This document shows, piece by piece, positions 34,092-44,703 of a stretch of DNA of 56,476 nucleotides. Within the stretch, counting starts at the first letter, position 1; each line of letters starts with the position of its first letter. The DNA is from Azohydromonas sediminis. GTDB lineage: Bacteria > Pseudomonadota > Gammaproteobacteria > Burkholderiales > Burkholderiaceae_C. The notes under the pieces are model-generated. The model had not been told where the DNA came from. It was given only the letters and a program-made list of their open reading frames with translations, and made no database searches. Position numbers and translations under genes: made by a program. The DNA lies in contig NZ_QOAZ01000024.1 in the NCBI RefSeq assembly GCF_003574675.1, forward strand, positions 1 to 56,476. The letters are read 5' to 3'.

Positions 34092-35500
34092 CGGGCAACC
34101 GCCGGGGCACGCGAGCGGCGCGCGGCCGGCGGCACCGTGCGGCGCGGCGTCGTCTTCGTGGCGGCGGCCGCCGTGGCCGCGCCCGTGGCCTTCGTGGACT
34201 TTGCAGCCTTCGACGGCGCTGCGGTCTTGGCGGCCGACTTCATGGCCGCGCGCCGACGCGCTGCCGGCGCGTCGGCGCCCGGCAGCACCTGGCGCAGCAG
34301 CGCTTCGCAGTCGTCGCGGCTCATCACGCGCGGCACCGGGTAGTTCAGGTCGGCCTCGCGGCACGCGGCCTGCGCGAGCGCCGGGATGTCGTCGTCGCGC
34401 AGTGCCGCCAGCGTGCGCGGGATGCCGACGCGGTCGCCGAGCGCCTGCACCGCGTCGACGAAGCGCGCCGCCTGCGCCGCAACGTCGCCGTCGTCGCCGG
34501 CCACGCCGATGCGCCGCGCCAGCGCGGCCAGCCGCGCGGCGGCCGGCTCGAGCGCGAAGCGCAGCACGTGCGGCAGCACGATCGCGTTGGCCAGCCCGTG
34601 GGGCGTGTGGTAGCGCGCGCCGAGCTGGTGCGCGATCGCATGCACGTTGCCGACGTTGGCGCGCGTGAACGCCATGCCGGCGTAGGTCGATGCCAGCGCC
34701 ATGCGCTCGCGCGCGTGCAGGTCGTCGCCGTGCTCGCACGCGCGCGGCAGGTGCTCGAACACCATGCCCACCGCGGCCAGTGCGAGGCGGTCGGTGGCCG
34801 GCGTCGCCCACTGGCTGATGTAGGCCTCGATCGCGTGCGTCAGCGCGTCCATCCCGGTGGCGGCCGTCACCGCCGGCGGCAGGCCGGTCATCAGCGTCGG
34901 GTCGAGCGCGGCCATGTCGGGCACGAGGCGCGTGTCGGCCACCACCAGCTTGCGCTGCGCGTCGGGGTCGGAGATCACGGCGGCCACCGTGACCTCGGAG
35001 CCGGTGCCGGCGGTGGTCGGCACCGCGTAGACCGGCAGCGGGCCGTGCAGGCCGCGGAAGTAGCCCGCGAGGTCGCGCAGCGCCTTCGTGTTGGTCGCCG
35101 CCAGCGCGATGACCTTGGCCGCGTCGATCACCGAGCCGCCACCCACCGCGAGCACGGCGTCGCAGCGGTGGCGCCGCAGCGCGAGCAGCCCGCGCTCGAC
35201 GACGGGGATCGGCGCGTCGGGCTCGACCTCGTCGAACACGTCGAACGCGGTGCCACTGCGCTCGAGCGCGGCGGTGAGGGGCGCCAGCAGCCCGAGCCGC
35301 ACGATCATCGCGTCGGTGACGACGAGCAGCCGGCGGTGACCGAAATCGCCGATCGCGGCGGCCAACCGTTCGGCGGCGCCCGGGCCTACCATCAGCAGAG
35401 GCTGCGGGATCGGCACCAGCCGCGTCACGGCCCCGGCCGCGCGCTTGAGGACCGGCAGCCCCGTCGCGCGGGCGAGGTCGGTGAGGGTGTGGCTGATCAA
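34088..35500 (-). CDS. iron-containing alcohol dehydrogenase with a basic tail
   Basis: A 470-residue group III alcohol dehydrogenase. The NAD site GGGSVIDAAKVIAL, the PTTAGTGSEVT motif and the metal-binding region (GMDALTHAIEAYIS, ANVGNVHAIAHQLGARYHTPHGLANAIVLPHVLRF) are complete. The enzyme proper ends near residue 415; about 55 more residues form a lysine/alanine/threonine-rich tail (AAKTAAPSKAAKSTKATG), like a histone H1 or granule-binding tail. It is divergent from the acyl-ACP-reductase-like gene with only 65 bases between. It probably interconverts an aldehyde and an alcohol from that reductase. Confidence 0.85.
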   Translation of the reverse strand: MISHTLTDLARATGLPVLKRAAGAVTRLVPIPQPLLMVGPGAAERLAAAIGDFGHRRLLVVTDAMIVRLGLLAPLTAALERSGTAFDVFDEVEPDAPIPVVERGLLALRRHRCDAVLAVGGGSVIDAAKVIALAATNTKALRDLAGYFRGLHGPLPVYAVPTTAGTGSEVTVAAVISDPDAQRKLVVADTRLVPDMAALDPTLMTGLPPAVTAATGMDALTHAIEAYISQWATPATDRLALAAVGMVFEHLPRACEHGDDLHARERMALASTYAGMAFTRANVGNVHAIAHQLGARYHTPHGLANAIVLPHVLRFALEPAAARLAALARRIGVAGDDGDVAAQAARFVDAVQALGDRVGIPRTLAALRDDDIPALAQAACREADLNYPVPRVMSRDDCEALLRQVLPGADAPAARRRAAMKSAAKTAAPSKAAKSTKATGAATAAAATKTTPRRTVPPAARRSRAPAVAR

Positions 35501-35529
35501 GGTCGTTCTCCGTCGTCGCGGTGAGGCTG

Positions 35530-35544
35530 GGGGCTGCGCCTTGC
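35530..35544 (+). promoter_or_regulatory. weak candidate sigma-54 promoter upstream of the reductase gene
   Basis: GGGGCTG-N4-TTGC has the GG and GC dinucleotides 10 bases apart and a perfect TTGC, but a poor -24 element. The inferred start would be near 35556, leaving little room before the GAGGG ribosome site at 35554. A sigma-54 activator gene lies convergent at 37780-39402. Low confidence. Confidence 0.2.
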
Positions 35545-35565
35545 GGCGCTCACGAGGGCAAGTGT

Positions 35566-37710
35566 ATGAAGACGGTCGTCGGCATCAGTCTGGGCTCGAG
35601 CCAGCAGGACTTCGAGTTCACGACGCGCTTCCTGGGGCAGCGCCTGACGGTCAGGCGCATCGGCACCAACGGCAGCATCGCCCGCGCGCTCAAGCTGGTC
35701 AAGCAGTGGGACGGGCAGGCCGCGGCGATCGGCGTCGGCCTGGTCAAGGACAGCGACGGGCTCGGCGCGCGCGCCGACCACCACGCCGAGCGGCTCGCCG
35801 CCGCGGCCGAGACCACACCGGTGACCGCCGGCGGCCGGCTGGCCGACATCCTGCAGGAATGGGCGGTGCGCCACGCGCAGGCCGAGCTCGGCCACTACTT
35901 CGACAACGCGCGCGTGCTGTTCTTCTCGGGGCTCGCGAGCCGCAAGCTCGCGCAGACGATGTCGGAGTACACCGAGAACCTGCGCTTCGCCGACCCGGTG
36001 CTGCAGCTCGGTGTGCCGAAGCTGCTCGGCTCGCTCGACGCGCTGCAGCTGTACGCCACCGGCGCGCACCTGGTGGCCGAGTGGGTGCCGCCGCGGCTGA
36101 CGCCGGCGCCGCTGCTGGCGCAGTGGAGCCGGCACGTGCTGCGCCACGCGCTGCACAAGTGCACCGTCGTCGTCGCGCCGGTGCACGAGCTCGACGGCTT
36201 CGGGCTGCAGGAACTGGCGGGCAAGACGGTCGTGACCTCGACCGTCAGCGACAAGCGGCTGGCCGCGCTGGCGAAGAAGGGCGTGCAGATGGTGATCGAC
36301 GGCGCGCCGGTGATCGGCGGCCACGTCGTCGCGCCCGACCTGCTGCACGCGATGATCGTCGCGGTGCGGCGCAAGCCGCCGCAGCAGATCGTCGAGGACG
36401 ACCTGCTCGAGATCCTCGCCGAGCTGCAGCTCGCGCCGCGCATCCTGTACCCGAATGGCTTCAAGCGCGTCAACCGCTTCGCGTTCGTGATCCATCCGCT
36501 GTCGCAGGAGTACTTCAAGGTCGTCAAGCCGGTCGAGATCCTGTCGCAGGTCTCGCCGCCGCTGTTCATGGACACGCTCGAGAAGGTGCTGGCCTACGCG
36601 CCGCCGTTCGTCTACTCGACGGTGACGGGCATCAAGAGCCCGACCGGCGTCGAGGCCGAGGGCTGGCTGATCAGCGTCGGCGGCACGCCGCACGAGATCA
36701 TGAGCCACCCGCCCGAGTTCACCTACAAGCGCCTGCTCGCCGCGGCCGAAATGGCCAGGAAGCTCGGCGCGCAGATCATGGGGCTCGGTGCCTTCACGAA
36801 GATCGTCGGCGACGCCGGCGTCACCGTCGCGCGGCGCGCGCCGCTGCCGATCACGACCGGCAACAGCTACAGCGCGTCGGCCGCGCTGTGGGCCGCGCAC
36901 GACGCGCTGCGGCGGCTGGCGCTGCTGCCGCCGCCCGACGGCGACGCGCGCGTGAAGTTCAAGGCGATGGTCGTCGGCGCCACCGGCTCGATCGGTGCGG
37001 CGTGCGCGCGGCTGCTCGCGCGCGCGGCCGAACAGATCTACCTCGTCTCGCCCGAGACGGCCAAGCTGCTCGCGCTCAAGGAGTCGATCCTGAAGGAGAG
37101 CCCCGGCGCCACCGTGCATCTGGCTGCGCGCACCGACCGCCACATCGGCGAGATGGACATGATCGTCACCGCGACGTCGGGCGCGGGCCAGAAGGTGCTC
37201 GACATCATGAAGGTCAAGCCCGGCTGCGTGATCACCGACGTCGCGCGCCCGCTCGACCTGCCGCCCGAGGAAGTCGTCAAGCGCCCCGACGTGCTCGTGA
37301 TCGAGTCGGGCGAGATCCAGCTGCCCGGCGAACCGAAGATGAAGAACATCGGCCTGCCGCCGGGCGTGACCTACGCGTGCCTGGCCGAGACGATCGTGCT
37401 CGCGCTCGAGGGTCGCTTCGAGAACTTCACGGTCGGCCGCCACATCGAGTGGGAAAAGGTGCGCGAGATCTACAAGCTGGGCCTGAAGCACGGCATGAAG
37501 CTCGCTGCGATCAGCGGCGTGCACGGCGTGATCACCGACGAGCAGATCGCCCGCGTGCGCGAGCTGGCGCTGGCCGCGCGCGCGGCGAACGCGGCGCGCG
37601 CCGCCCGGCAGCCGCGCGCCGCAAAGGCCGCCAAGGCCGCGACGACGTTGCCGCAGGCGACCCGCGCGCCAGCGGTGCGGCGGCGCACCGTCGAACAGCC
37701 GCGGCGGTGA
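35566..37710 (+). CDS. large protein with an acyl-ACP reductase-like domain
   Basis: A 714-residue soluble protein. Residues about 304-660 follow the cyanobacterial long-chain acyl-ACP reductase (AAR): the domain opens FAFVIHPLS, has GLGAFTKIV (about 406-414), ITTGNSYSASAAL, the Rossmann motif VVGATGSIGAACARLLA (GATGSIG at 471-477), and YACLAETIVLALEG, in which Cys605 matches the catalytic cysteine of AAR. Residues 1-303 are an extra domain not found in cyanobacterial AAR (MKTVVGISLGSSQQDFEFTT ...), which I do not recognise. The last 45 residues are basic and alanine-rich. ATG 35566 follows GAGGG. The likely product is a fatty aldehyde, but the substrate is not proven. Confidence 0.75.
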   Translation: MKTVVGISLGSSQQDFEFTTRFLGQRLTVRRIGTNGSIARALKLVKQWDGQAAAIGVGLVKDSDGLGARADHHAERLAAAAETTPVTAGGRLADILQEWAVRHAQAELGHYFDNARVLFFSGLASRKLAQTMSEYTENLRFADPVLQLGVPKLLGSLDALQLYATGAHLVAEWVPPRLTPAPLLAQWSRHVLRHALHKCTVVVAPVHELDGFGLQELAGKTVVTSTVSDKRLAALAKKGVQMVIDGAPVIGGHVVAPDLLHAMIVAVRRKPPQQIVEDDLLEILAELQLAPRILYPNGFKRVNRFAFVIHPLSQEYFKVVKPVEILSQVSPPLFMDTLEKVLAYAPPFVYSTVTGIKSPTGVEAEGWLISVGGTPHEIMSHPPEFTYKRLLAAAEMARKLGAQIMGLGAFTKIVGDAGVTVARRAPLPITTGNSYSASAALWAAHDALRRLALLPPPDGDARVKFKAMVVGATGSIGAACARLLARAAEQIYLVSPETAKLLALKESILKESPGATVHLAARTDRHIGEMDMIVTATSGAGQKVLDIMKVKPGCVITDVARPLDLPPEEVVKRPDVLVIESGEIQLPGEPKMKNIGLPPGVTYACLAETIVLALEGRFENFTVGRHIEWEKVREIYKLGLKHGMKLAAISGVHGVITDEQIARVRELALAARAANAARAARQPRAAKAAKAATTLPQATRAPAVRRRTVEQPRR

Positions 37711-37779
37711 GCGTCGTCGCGCGCTTCGAGATCGAGTGCTGCGCGCTGGGGTGGTGGCACTGGTGCTGAGCGCCGCGGT

Positions 37780-39402
<1,623 letters not shown>

Positions 39403-39461
39403 GCGCCCCAGCCCTGCAAGAAGCCGGCCAGGGCGCCGGCGTCGCGCCGAGAGGGGGTCGC

Positions 39462-39803
39462 TCAGTGACTGATCATCCAAGGCCGCCGCCCGACGATGGC
39501 CTTGCTGCCATCGGGCAGGCGCCGCGTTGCGCGAGCCCGGCCCGGTGCACAGCAGCCGCACCCGGCCGGATGCGCCAGCCGCGTGTAGCCGGCCGACGAC
39601 TGCGGCTCGTGGGCCGCGCGCTCGTTGATCTGCATCGCGCGGCGCATCGTCTCGGGCAGGCAGGCCAGGCGCGGCATCGCCGCGAGCACGCGCGGCGACG
39701 GTGTGCCGCAATCGGGACAGGTGGCTGGCTCGTCGCGCTGCGCATAGGGGCGCAGCGCGTCGAATCCACCGCAGGCCGGGCAGGCGTAGTCGTAGGTCGG
39801 CAT
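39462..39803 (-). CDS. fmdB: FmdB-type zinc-ribbon protein
   Basis: A 113-residue protein with the FmdB N-terminal zinc ribbon: [17 protein letters not shown], then [17 protein letters not shown] (CPAC and CPDC pairs). The later part has PAGCGCC and an otherwise low-complexity tail. FmdB was described in Methylophilus as a small regulator of the formamidase genes, and the gene sits 13 bases after fmdA here, as expected. Its function is inferred from family and place. Confidence 0.85.
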   Translation of the reverse strand: MPTYDYACPACGGFDALRPYAQRDEPATCPDCGTPSPRVLAAMPRLACLPETMRRAMQINERAAHEPQSSAGYTRLAHPAGCGCCAPGRARATRRLPDGSKAIVGRRPWMISH

Positions 39804-39816
39804 GCGGCGGCTCCCG

Positions 39817-41046
39817 TCAGAGGTCGGGCGACAGCGGCACCTCGATGCCTGGCGTGACAGCCCTGACCGGCCCGCTCGCGCTGGGGCGGATGTCGAAGTC
39901 GAAGATCTGCGTCGGCAGCCACAGCGTGGCGCAGGCGTTGGGGATGTCGACCACGCCGCTGATGTGGCCCTGCACCGGCGCCGTGCCGAGGATGGCGTAG
40001 GCCTGGGCGCGCGAGTAGCCGAACTTCGTCAGGTACTCGATCGCGTTCAGGCAGGCCTGGCGGTAGGCCACGTGGACGTCGAGGTAGTGCTGCTGGCCGT
40101 GCTCGTCGACCGAGATGCCCTCGAAGATCAGCCAGTCGTTGTAGGTCGGCGTGATCGGGCTGGGCCTGAAGATCGGGTTCTTGATGCCGTACTTGGCCAC
40201 GCCGCCCTTGATCAGCTCCACGCGCATGTGCACCCAGCCGGCCATCTCGATCGCGCCGCAGAAGGTGATCTCGCCGTCGCCCTGGCTGAAGTGCAGGTCG
40301 CCCACCGACAGCCCGGCGCCGTCGACGTAGACGGGGAAGTAGATCCGCGAGCCGCGGCTGAGGTCCTTGATGTCGCAGTTGCCGCCGTGCTCGCGCGGCG
40401 GCACGGTGCGCGCGCCCTCGGCGGCGATCCGGTCCCGGACGTCGCCCCGGGCCGCGCCGGCGTGGGCGGTCTTGGCGAACGGCGGGTTGGCCAGCGGCGG
40501 CACCCGCGTCGGGTTGGTGGCGATGAAGCCGACCTCGCGCTCGTTCCAGGTCTGCAGCAGCCGGCGGTCGGGCAGGCAGCCGATCAGCCCAGGGTGGATC
40601 AGGCCGGCGAAGCGCACGTTCGGCACGTGGCGGCTGGTGGTGTACAGGCCGTGGAAGTCCCAGATCGACTTCTGCGCCTGCGGGAAGTGGTCGGTGAGGA
40701 AGCCGCCGCCATTCTTCTTGCTGAAGAAGCCGTTGAAGCCCCACAGGCTGTCGGGTTTGGCGCCGACATCGAGCAGGTCCACGACCAGCAGGTCGCCCGG
40801 TTCCGCGCCTTTGACGCCCACCGGTCCGGAGAGGAAGTGCACCGTCGTCAGGTCGACATCGCGGACGTCGTCGGCACTGTCGTTGTTCTGGATGTAGCCG
40901 CCGGTCCAGTCGTAGGTTTCGAGGATGAACTCGTCACCCGGCTGGACCCAGCAGGCCATCGGGATGTCGGGGTGCCAGCGGTTGTGCACCTTCTCGTTCT
41001 CGTAGGGGGACTGCTTCAGGTCGACCTTGATCAGGGTGTCGGGCAT
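39817..41046 (-). CDS. fmdA: formamidase (acetamidase/formamidase family)
   Basis: A 409-residue enzyme that hydrolyses formamide and, more slowly, other short amides to ammonia and the acid. The family signature is clear: MPDTLIKVDLKQSPYENEKVHNRWHPDIP, QPGDEFILETYDWTGG, GAEPGDLLVVDLLDVG, HPGLIGCLPD and QGDGEITFCGAIEMAGWVHMRVEL. The length is typical. Codons are as GC-rich as in neighbours, so no sign of recent transfer. It is the last but one gene of a minus-strand unit with a five-gene amide/urea ABC transporter, so imported amides feed it directly. Confidence 0.95.
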   Translation of the reverse strand: MPDTLIKVDLKQSPYENEKVHNRWHPDIPMACWVQPGDEFILETYDWTGGYIQNNDSADDVRDVDLTTVHFLSGPVGVKGAEPGDLLVVDLLDVGAKPDSLWGFNGFFSKKNGGGFLTDHFPQAQKSIWDFHGLYTTSRHVPNVRFAGLIHPGLIGCLPDRRLLQTWNEREVGFIATNPTRVPPLANPPFAKTAHAGAARGDVRDRIAAEGARTVPPREHGGNCDIKDLSRGSRIYFPVYVDGAGLSVGDLHFSQGDGEITFCGAIEMAGWVHMRVELIKGGVAKYGIKNPIFRPSPITPTYNDWLIFEGISVDEHGQQHYLDVHVAYRQACLNAIEYLTKFGYSRAQAYAILGTAPVQGHISGVVDIPNACATLWLPTQIFDFDIRPSASGPVRAVTPGIEVPLSPDL

Positions 41047-41071
41047 GGCGTGCTCCTGGTTCGGGGTGGGC

Positions 41072-41761
41072 TCACACGGAGAGGTAGCTCTTGATGTGCG
41101 CGACGTCGGTGTCGGCGCGCGCGGTTTCGTGCACGAAGCGGCCGCCTTCGATGACGAACAGCCGATCGGCCACGTCCATCGCGAAGCTCAGCACCTGCTC
41201 GCTGACGACGATCGTCAGCTCGCGCGTCTTGCGGATCTCGTTGAGCGCTTTCGCGATGTCTTTGATGATCGACGGCTGGATGCCCTCGGTGGGCTCGTCG
41301 AGCAGCAGCACCTTGGGCTCGGTGACCAGCGCGCGGGCGATCGCCAGCTGCTGCTGCTGGCCACCCGAGAGGTTGCCGCCCTTGCGCCGGCGCATGTCCC
41401 ACAGCACCGGGAACAGCGCGTAGATCTCGTCGGGCACGCGCTTGACGGCGGCATTCTCGAGCCCGGTCTGGATGTTTTCCTCGACCGTCAGCGTCGGAAA
41501 GATCATGCGGCCCTGAGGCACGTAGGCCAGACCGGCGGCGACGCGGCGGTGGCTCGGCTCCTGCGTGAGATCCCGCCCGTCGACGAGCACGCGGCCGGCC
41601 TTGACGGGCAGCAGACCCATCAGCGCCTTGAACAGCGTCGTCTTGCCCATGCCGTTGCGCCCCAGCACGGCCACCGTCTCGCGCCGCGCGGCGGTGAAGG
41701 TGATGCCATGCAGCGCCTGGCTCTGGCCGTAGGCGACGACGAGATCCTTGACGTCCAGCAT
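41072..41761 (-). CDS. urtE: urea/amide ABC transporter ATPase (UrtE type)
   Basis: A 229-residue branched-chain-amino-acid/urea class ATPase. Walker A GRNGMGKTT (about 34-42), LSGGQQQQLAIARAL signature, Walker B VLLLDEPTEGIQPS and the switch His replaced by Gln in VVSEQVL. The last feature is common in this class. It is the shorter of two ATPases, UrtE-like by position and by sequence (MLDVKDLVVAYGQSQALHG). It lies 25 bases before fmdA. Confidence 0.9.
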   Translation of the reverse strand: MLDVKDLVVAYGQSQALHGITFTAARRETVAVLGRNGMGKTTLFKALMGLLPVKAGRVLVDGRDLTQEPSHRRVAAGLAYVPQGRMIFPTLTVEENIQTGLENAAVKRVPDEIYALFPVLWDMRRRKGGNLSGGQQQQLAIARALVTEPKVLLLDEPTEGIQPSIIKDIAKALNEIRKTRELTIVVSEQVLSFAMDVADRLFVIEGGRFVHETARADTDVAHIKSYLSV

Positions 41762-41774
41762 CGCAGCGTCCCTT

Positions 41775-42518
41775 TCAGTGGCCGAGGTAGACGTCGATCA
41801 CGCGCGGGTCGTTCTGCACTTTCTCCATCGGCCCTTCGGCGAGGATGCGGCCCTGGTGCATGACGGTCACCTTGTGCGCGATGCGCTTGACGAAGTCCAT
41901 GTCGTGCTCGATCACGATCACGGCGCGCTCGGTGCAGATGCGCTGCAGCAGGTCGGCCGTGAGCTCGCGCTCGCGCGCGCTCATGCCCGCGATCGGCTCG
42001 TCGAGCATCAGCAGCTCCGGCTCCTGCATCAGCAGCATGCCGATCTCGAGCCACTGCTTCTGGCCATGGCTGAGCAGGCCGGCCTCGAGGTCGAGCAGGT
42101 CGGCGAGCCCGATCTCGGCGGCAACCGCCTGCACGCGCTCGCGCACCTCGGCGTCGCAGCGGAAGAACAGCGCGCCGAGCACCGAACGGCCGCGCGGGAA
42201 CGACACCTCCAGGTTCTGGAAGACGGTCAGGTTCTCGTAGATCGACGGCGTCTGGAACTTGCGTCCGATCCCCTTGCGCACCCGCGTGTGCTCCGGGAGC
42301 TGCGACATCTCTTCGTTCTTGAACTTGATGCTGCCGCTGCTGGGGCGCGTGCGCCCGCAGATCAGGTCCAGCAGCGTCGTCTTGCCGGCACCGTTCGGGC
42401 CGATGATCACGCGCAGCTCGTTGCGGTCCACGTACAGCGTCAGGCCGTCGATGGCCTTGAAACCGTCGAACGAGACGCTCAGATCCTCGACGGCGAGCGC
42501 GAAGTCGGTGTTGCTCAT
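41775..42518 (-). CDS. urtD: urea/amide ABC transporter ATPase (UrtD type)
   Basis: A 247-residue ATPase, the UrtD/LivG-like partner. Walker A GPNGAGKTT, signature LSHGQKQWLEIGMLL, Walker B LLMLDEPIAGMSARE and the switch His in VIEHDMDFVKRIAHKV are present. The Ser-His-Gly-Gln signature variant is usual for UrtD. It is separated by 13 bases from urtE and 10 bases from urtC, consistent with one operon. Confidence 0.9.
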   Translation of the reverse strand: MSNTDFALAVEDLSVSFDGFKAIDGLTLYVDRNELRVIIGPNGAGKTTLLDLICGRTRPSSGSIKFKNEEMSQLPEHTRVRKGIGRKFQTPSIYENLTVFQNLEVSFPRGRSVLGALFFRCDAEVRERVQAVAAEIGLADLLDLEAGLLSHGQKQWLEIGMLLMQEPELLMLDEPIAGMSARERELTADLLQRICTERAVIVIEHDMDFVKRIAHKVTVMHQGRILAEGPMEKVQNDPRVIDVYLGH

Positions 42519-42528
42519 CGCAGGGTCC

Positions 42529-43737
42529 TCAGGCCTTCAGGCCGCCCAGCGGGCCCGCCACCGAGCCCGCGGTCGCCGTGGGGGCGGTTGCCGCTGGCCT
42601 CCCCGACGCCGCGTCGATGCGCGCTGCGGCTTCACTGTGCGTTGCTTTCGGCACGGCGGCATGCCGGCGCTGCCACCAGGGCTTGACGTGGCTCGCGATC
42701 AGCCCGGCGAGTCCGTTCGGGAAGGCCATCGTCACGCCGATGAACAGCGCCGCCATCAGGAACAGCCACAGGTCGGGGAAGGTCTCGGAGAACAGCGTCT
42801 TGCCGGCATTGACCAGCAGCGACCCGTAGACCGCGCCCACGAGGCTCATGCGGCCGCCGACGGCCGCGCAGATCACCATCTCGATCGAGGGCACGATGCC
42901 GACGAACGACGGCGACATGAACCCGACCTGCAGCGTGAACAGCGCCCCGCCGATGCCGGCCAGCGCCGCCGCCAGGCAGAACGCGGCGACCTTGAACATC
43001 GCCACGTCGTAGCCGGAGAAGCGCACCCGGTCCTCGCGGTCGCGCATCGCCAGAAGCAGCGTACCGAACTTGCTGCGCTGGATCCACAGGCACAGCACGA
43101 TGCAGCCCAGCAGCAGTCCTGCGCAGACGTAGTACAGCGTGACCTTGGCCGCGTCGGTGCGGATGTCCCAGCCGGCCAGCGTCTTCAGGTCGGTGATGCC
43201 GTTGACACCGCCGGTGTAGCCCTGCTGGCCGATGATCAGCACGGTCAGGATCAGCGCGACCGCCTGCGTGATGATCGCGAAGTACACCCCGCCGACACGG
43301 CGCTTGAACATCGCGTAGCCGAGCACGAAGGCCAGCGCGACGGGCACCAGCACGACCGCGACGAGTGCGAACGGCAGGCTTTCGAAGGGCTGCCAGAACC
43401 ACGGCAGCGACGTGACCTGGTTCCAGTCCATGAAGTCCGGAATACCCGGCGTCGACTGGATCTTCGTGCTTTCGGGGTCGCTCGCCTCGAGCTTGAGGAA
43501 CATCGCCATGGCATAGCCGCCGAGGCCGAAGAACACGCCCTGGCCGAGGCTGAGGATGCCGCCCCATCCCCACAGGATGACCAGACCGACCGCGACGAAG
43601 GCGTAAGCGAGGTACTTGCCGACGAGGTTGAGGCGGAAGACGTCGAGGGTGACCGGCAACAGCACGAGCAGCAGCAGCGCGAGCAGTGCGACGCTGCCGA
43701 CGCCGGGCCGGCGGATCCACAGGCTAAGAGTGTTCAT
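42529..43737 (-). CDS. urtC: urea/amide ABC transporter permease (UrtC type)
   Basis: A 402-residue LivM-like permease with eight to ten helices. Signatures are YAFVAVGLVILWGWGGILSLGQGVFFGLGGYAMAM and the EAA-type coupling region around SGYDVAMFKVAAFCLAAALAGIGGALFTLQ. The long hydrophilic loop near residues 85-100 (EASDPESTKIQSTPGIPDFMDW) is also seen in UrtC. About 50 Pro/Ala-rich residues end the protein. It follows urtB by 21 bases. Confidence 0.9.
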   Translation of the reverse strand: MNTLSLWIRRPGVGSVALLALLLLVLLPVTLDVFRLNLVGKYLAYAFVAVGLVILWGWGGILSLGQGVFFGLGGYAMAMFLKLEASDPESTKIQSTPGIPDFMDWNQVTSLPWFWQPFESLPFALVAVVLVPVALAFVLGYAMFKRRVGGVYFAIITQAVALILTVLIIGQQGYTGGVNGITDLKTLAGWDIRTDAAKVTLYYVCAGLLLGCIVLCLWIQRSKFGTLLLAMRDREDRVRFSGYDVAMFKVAAFCLAAALAGIGGALFTLQVGFMSPSFVGIVPSIEMVICAAVGGRMSLVGAVYGSLLVNAGKTLFSETFPDLWLFLMAALFIGVTMAFPNGLAGLIASHVKPWWQRRHAAVPKATHSEAAARIDAASGRPAATAPTATAGSVAGPLGGLKA

Positions 43738-43758
43738 GGGTGGGTCCTCAGGAGGTCG

Positions 43759-44673
43759 TCAGCGTCTCACCTTGGCCGCGAACAGGCCCTGCGGTCGCAC
43801 CATCAGGATCAGCACGATCATCGAGAGCGTGAGCACCTTGGCCATCGAGCCGGTGAGGAAGAACTCGCTGATCGACTGCGTCTGTGCGATCGCGAAGGCC
43901 GACGCGACGGTGCCCAGCAGGCTGGCGGCGCCGCCGAAGGTGACGACCAGGAACGCGTCGACGATGTACAGCGAGCCCGAGGTCGGGCCGGTCGAGCCGA
44001 TCGTCGTGAAGGCCGCGCCGGCGATGCCGGCGATGCCGCAGCCGATGGCGAACGTCATGCGATCGGTACGCCGCGTGTCGATGCCCACCGCGCCGGCCAT
44101 CGGGCGGTTGCTGACGGTGGCGCGTACGCGCAGGCCCCAGCGGCTGCGGTACAGCGCGACCATCACCAGCACGGTGACGGTGGCCGTCAGCGCGAGCACG
44201 AACAGGCCGTTGCGGGGAATGTCGAGCCCCTCGACCGGCGACCACGAGCCCATCAGCCAGTCGGGCAGCGTGGGGCTGACTTCTTTCGGACCGATGAAGG
44301 AGCGGAACGCTTGCTGCAGCGCCAGGCTCAGCCCCCAGGTGGCCAGCAGCGTGTCCAGCGGGCGCCGGTACAGGTGCCGGATCAGCGCCCACTCGGCCAG
44401 CCAGCCCGCCGCGAACGCGAAGGCGAACGCCGCGAGGATCGCCAGCGGGAAGTAGGCCTGCATCAGACCCGGAGCCCAGGTCTCGGTCAGCGTCGAACCG
44501 AGGAACACGGTGTAGGCCCCGATGGCCATGAACTCGCCGTGTGCCATGTTGATGACACCCATCTGACCGAAGATGATGGCCAGGCCGAGTCCCATCAGCA
44601 GCAGCACCGAGAACAGGCTCAGCCCGGCGAAGCCCTGCATGAGCCCGATGTTGAGCATCTCCGACAGCGACAT
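43759..44673 (-). CDS. urtB: urea/amide ABC transporter permease (UrtB type)
   Basis: A 304-residue LivH-like permease. LMGLGLAIIFGQMGVINMAHGEFMAIGAYTVF is the family signature, and LRATVSNRPMAGAVGIDTRRTDRMTFAIGCGIAGIAGA contains the ATPase-coupling motif. It has only the membrane core; many urea-type UrtB proteins carry a long N-terminal periplasmic extension, so the short form fits an amide transporter such as FmdE. The start at 44673 is supported by AGGAG about 8 bases upstream. Confidence 0.88.
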   Translation of the reverse strand: MSLSEMLNIGLMQGFAGLSLFSVLLLMGLGLAIIFGQMGVINMAHGEFMAIGAYTVFLGSTLTETWAPGLMQAYFPLAILAAFAFAFAAGWLAEWALIRHLYRRPLDTLLATWGLSLALQQAFRSFIGPKEVSPTLPDWLMGSWSPVEGLDIPRNGLFVLALTATVTVLVMVALYRSRWGLRVRATVSNRPMAGAVGIDTRRTDRMTFAIGCGIAGIAGAAFTTIGSTGPTSGSLYIVDAFLVVTFGGAASLLGTVASAFAIAQTQSISEFFLTGSMAKVLTLSMIVLILMVRPQGLFAAKVRR

Positions 44674-44703
44674 CGCCGCGCCTCCTGGTGACCGCCTGGC
44701 GGC

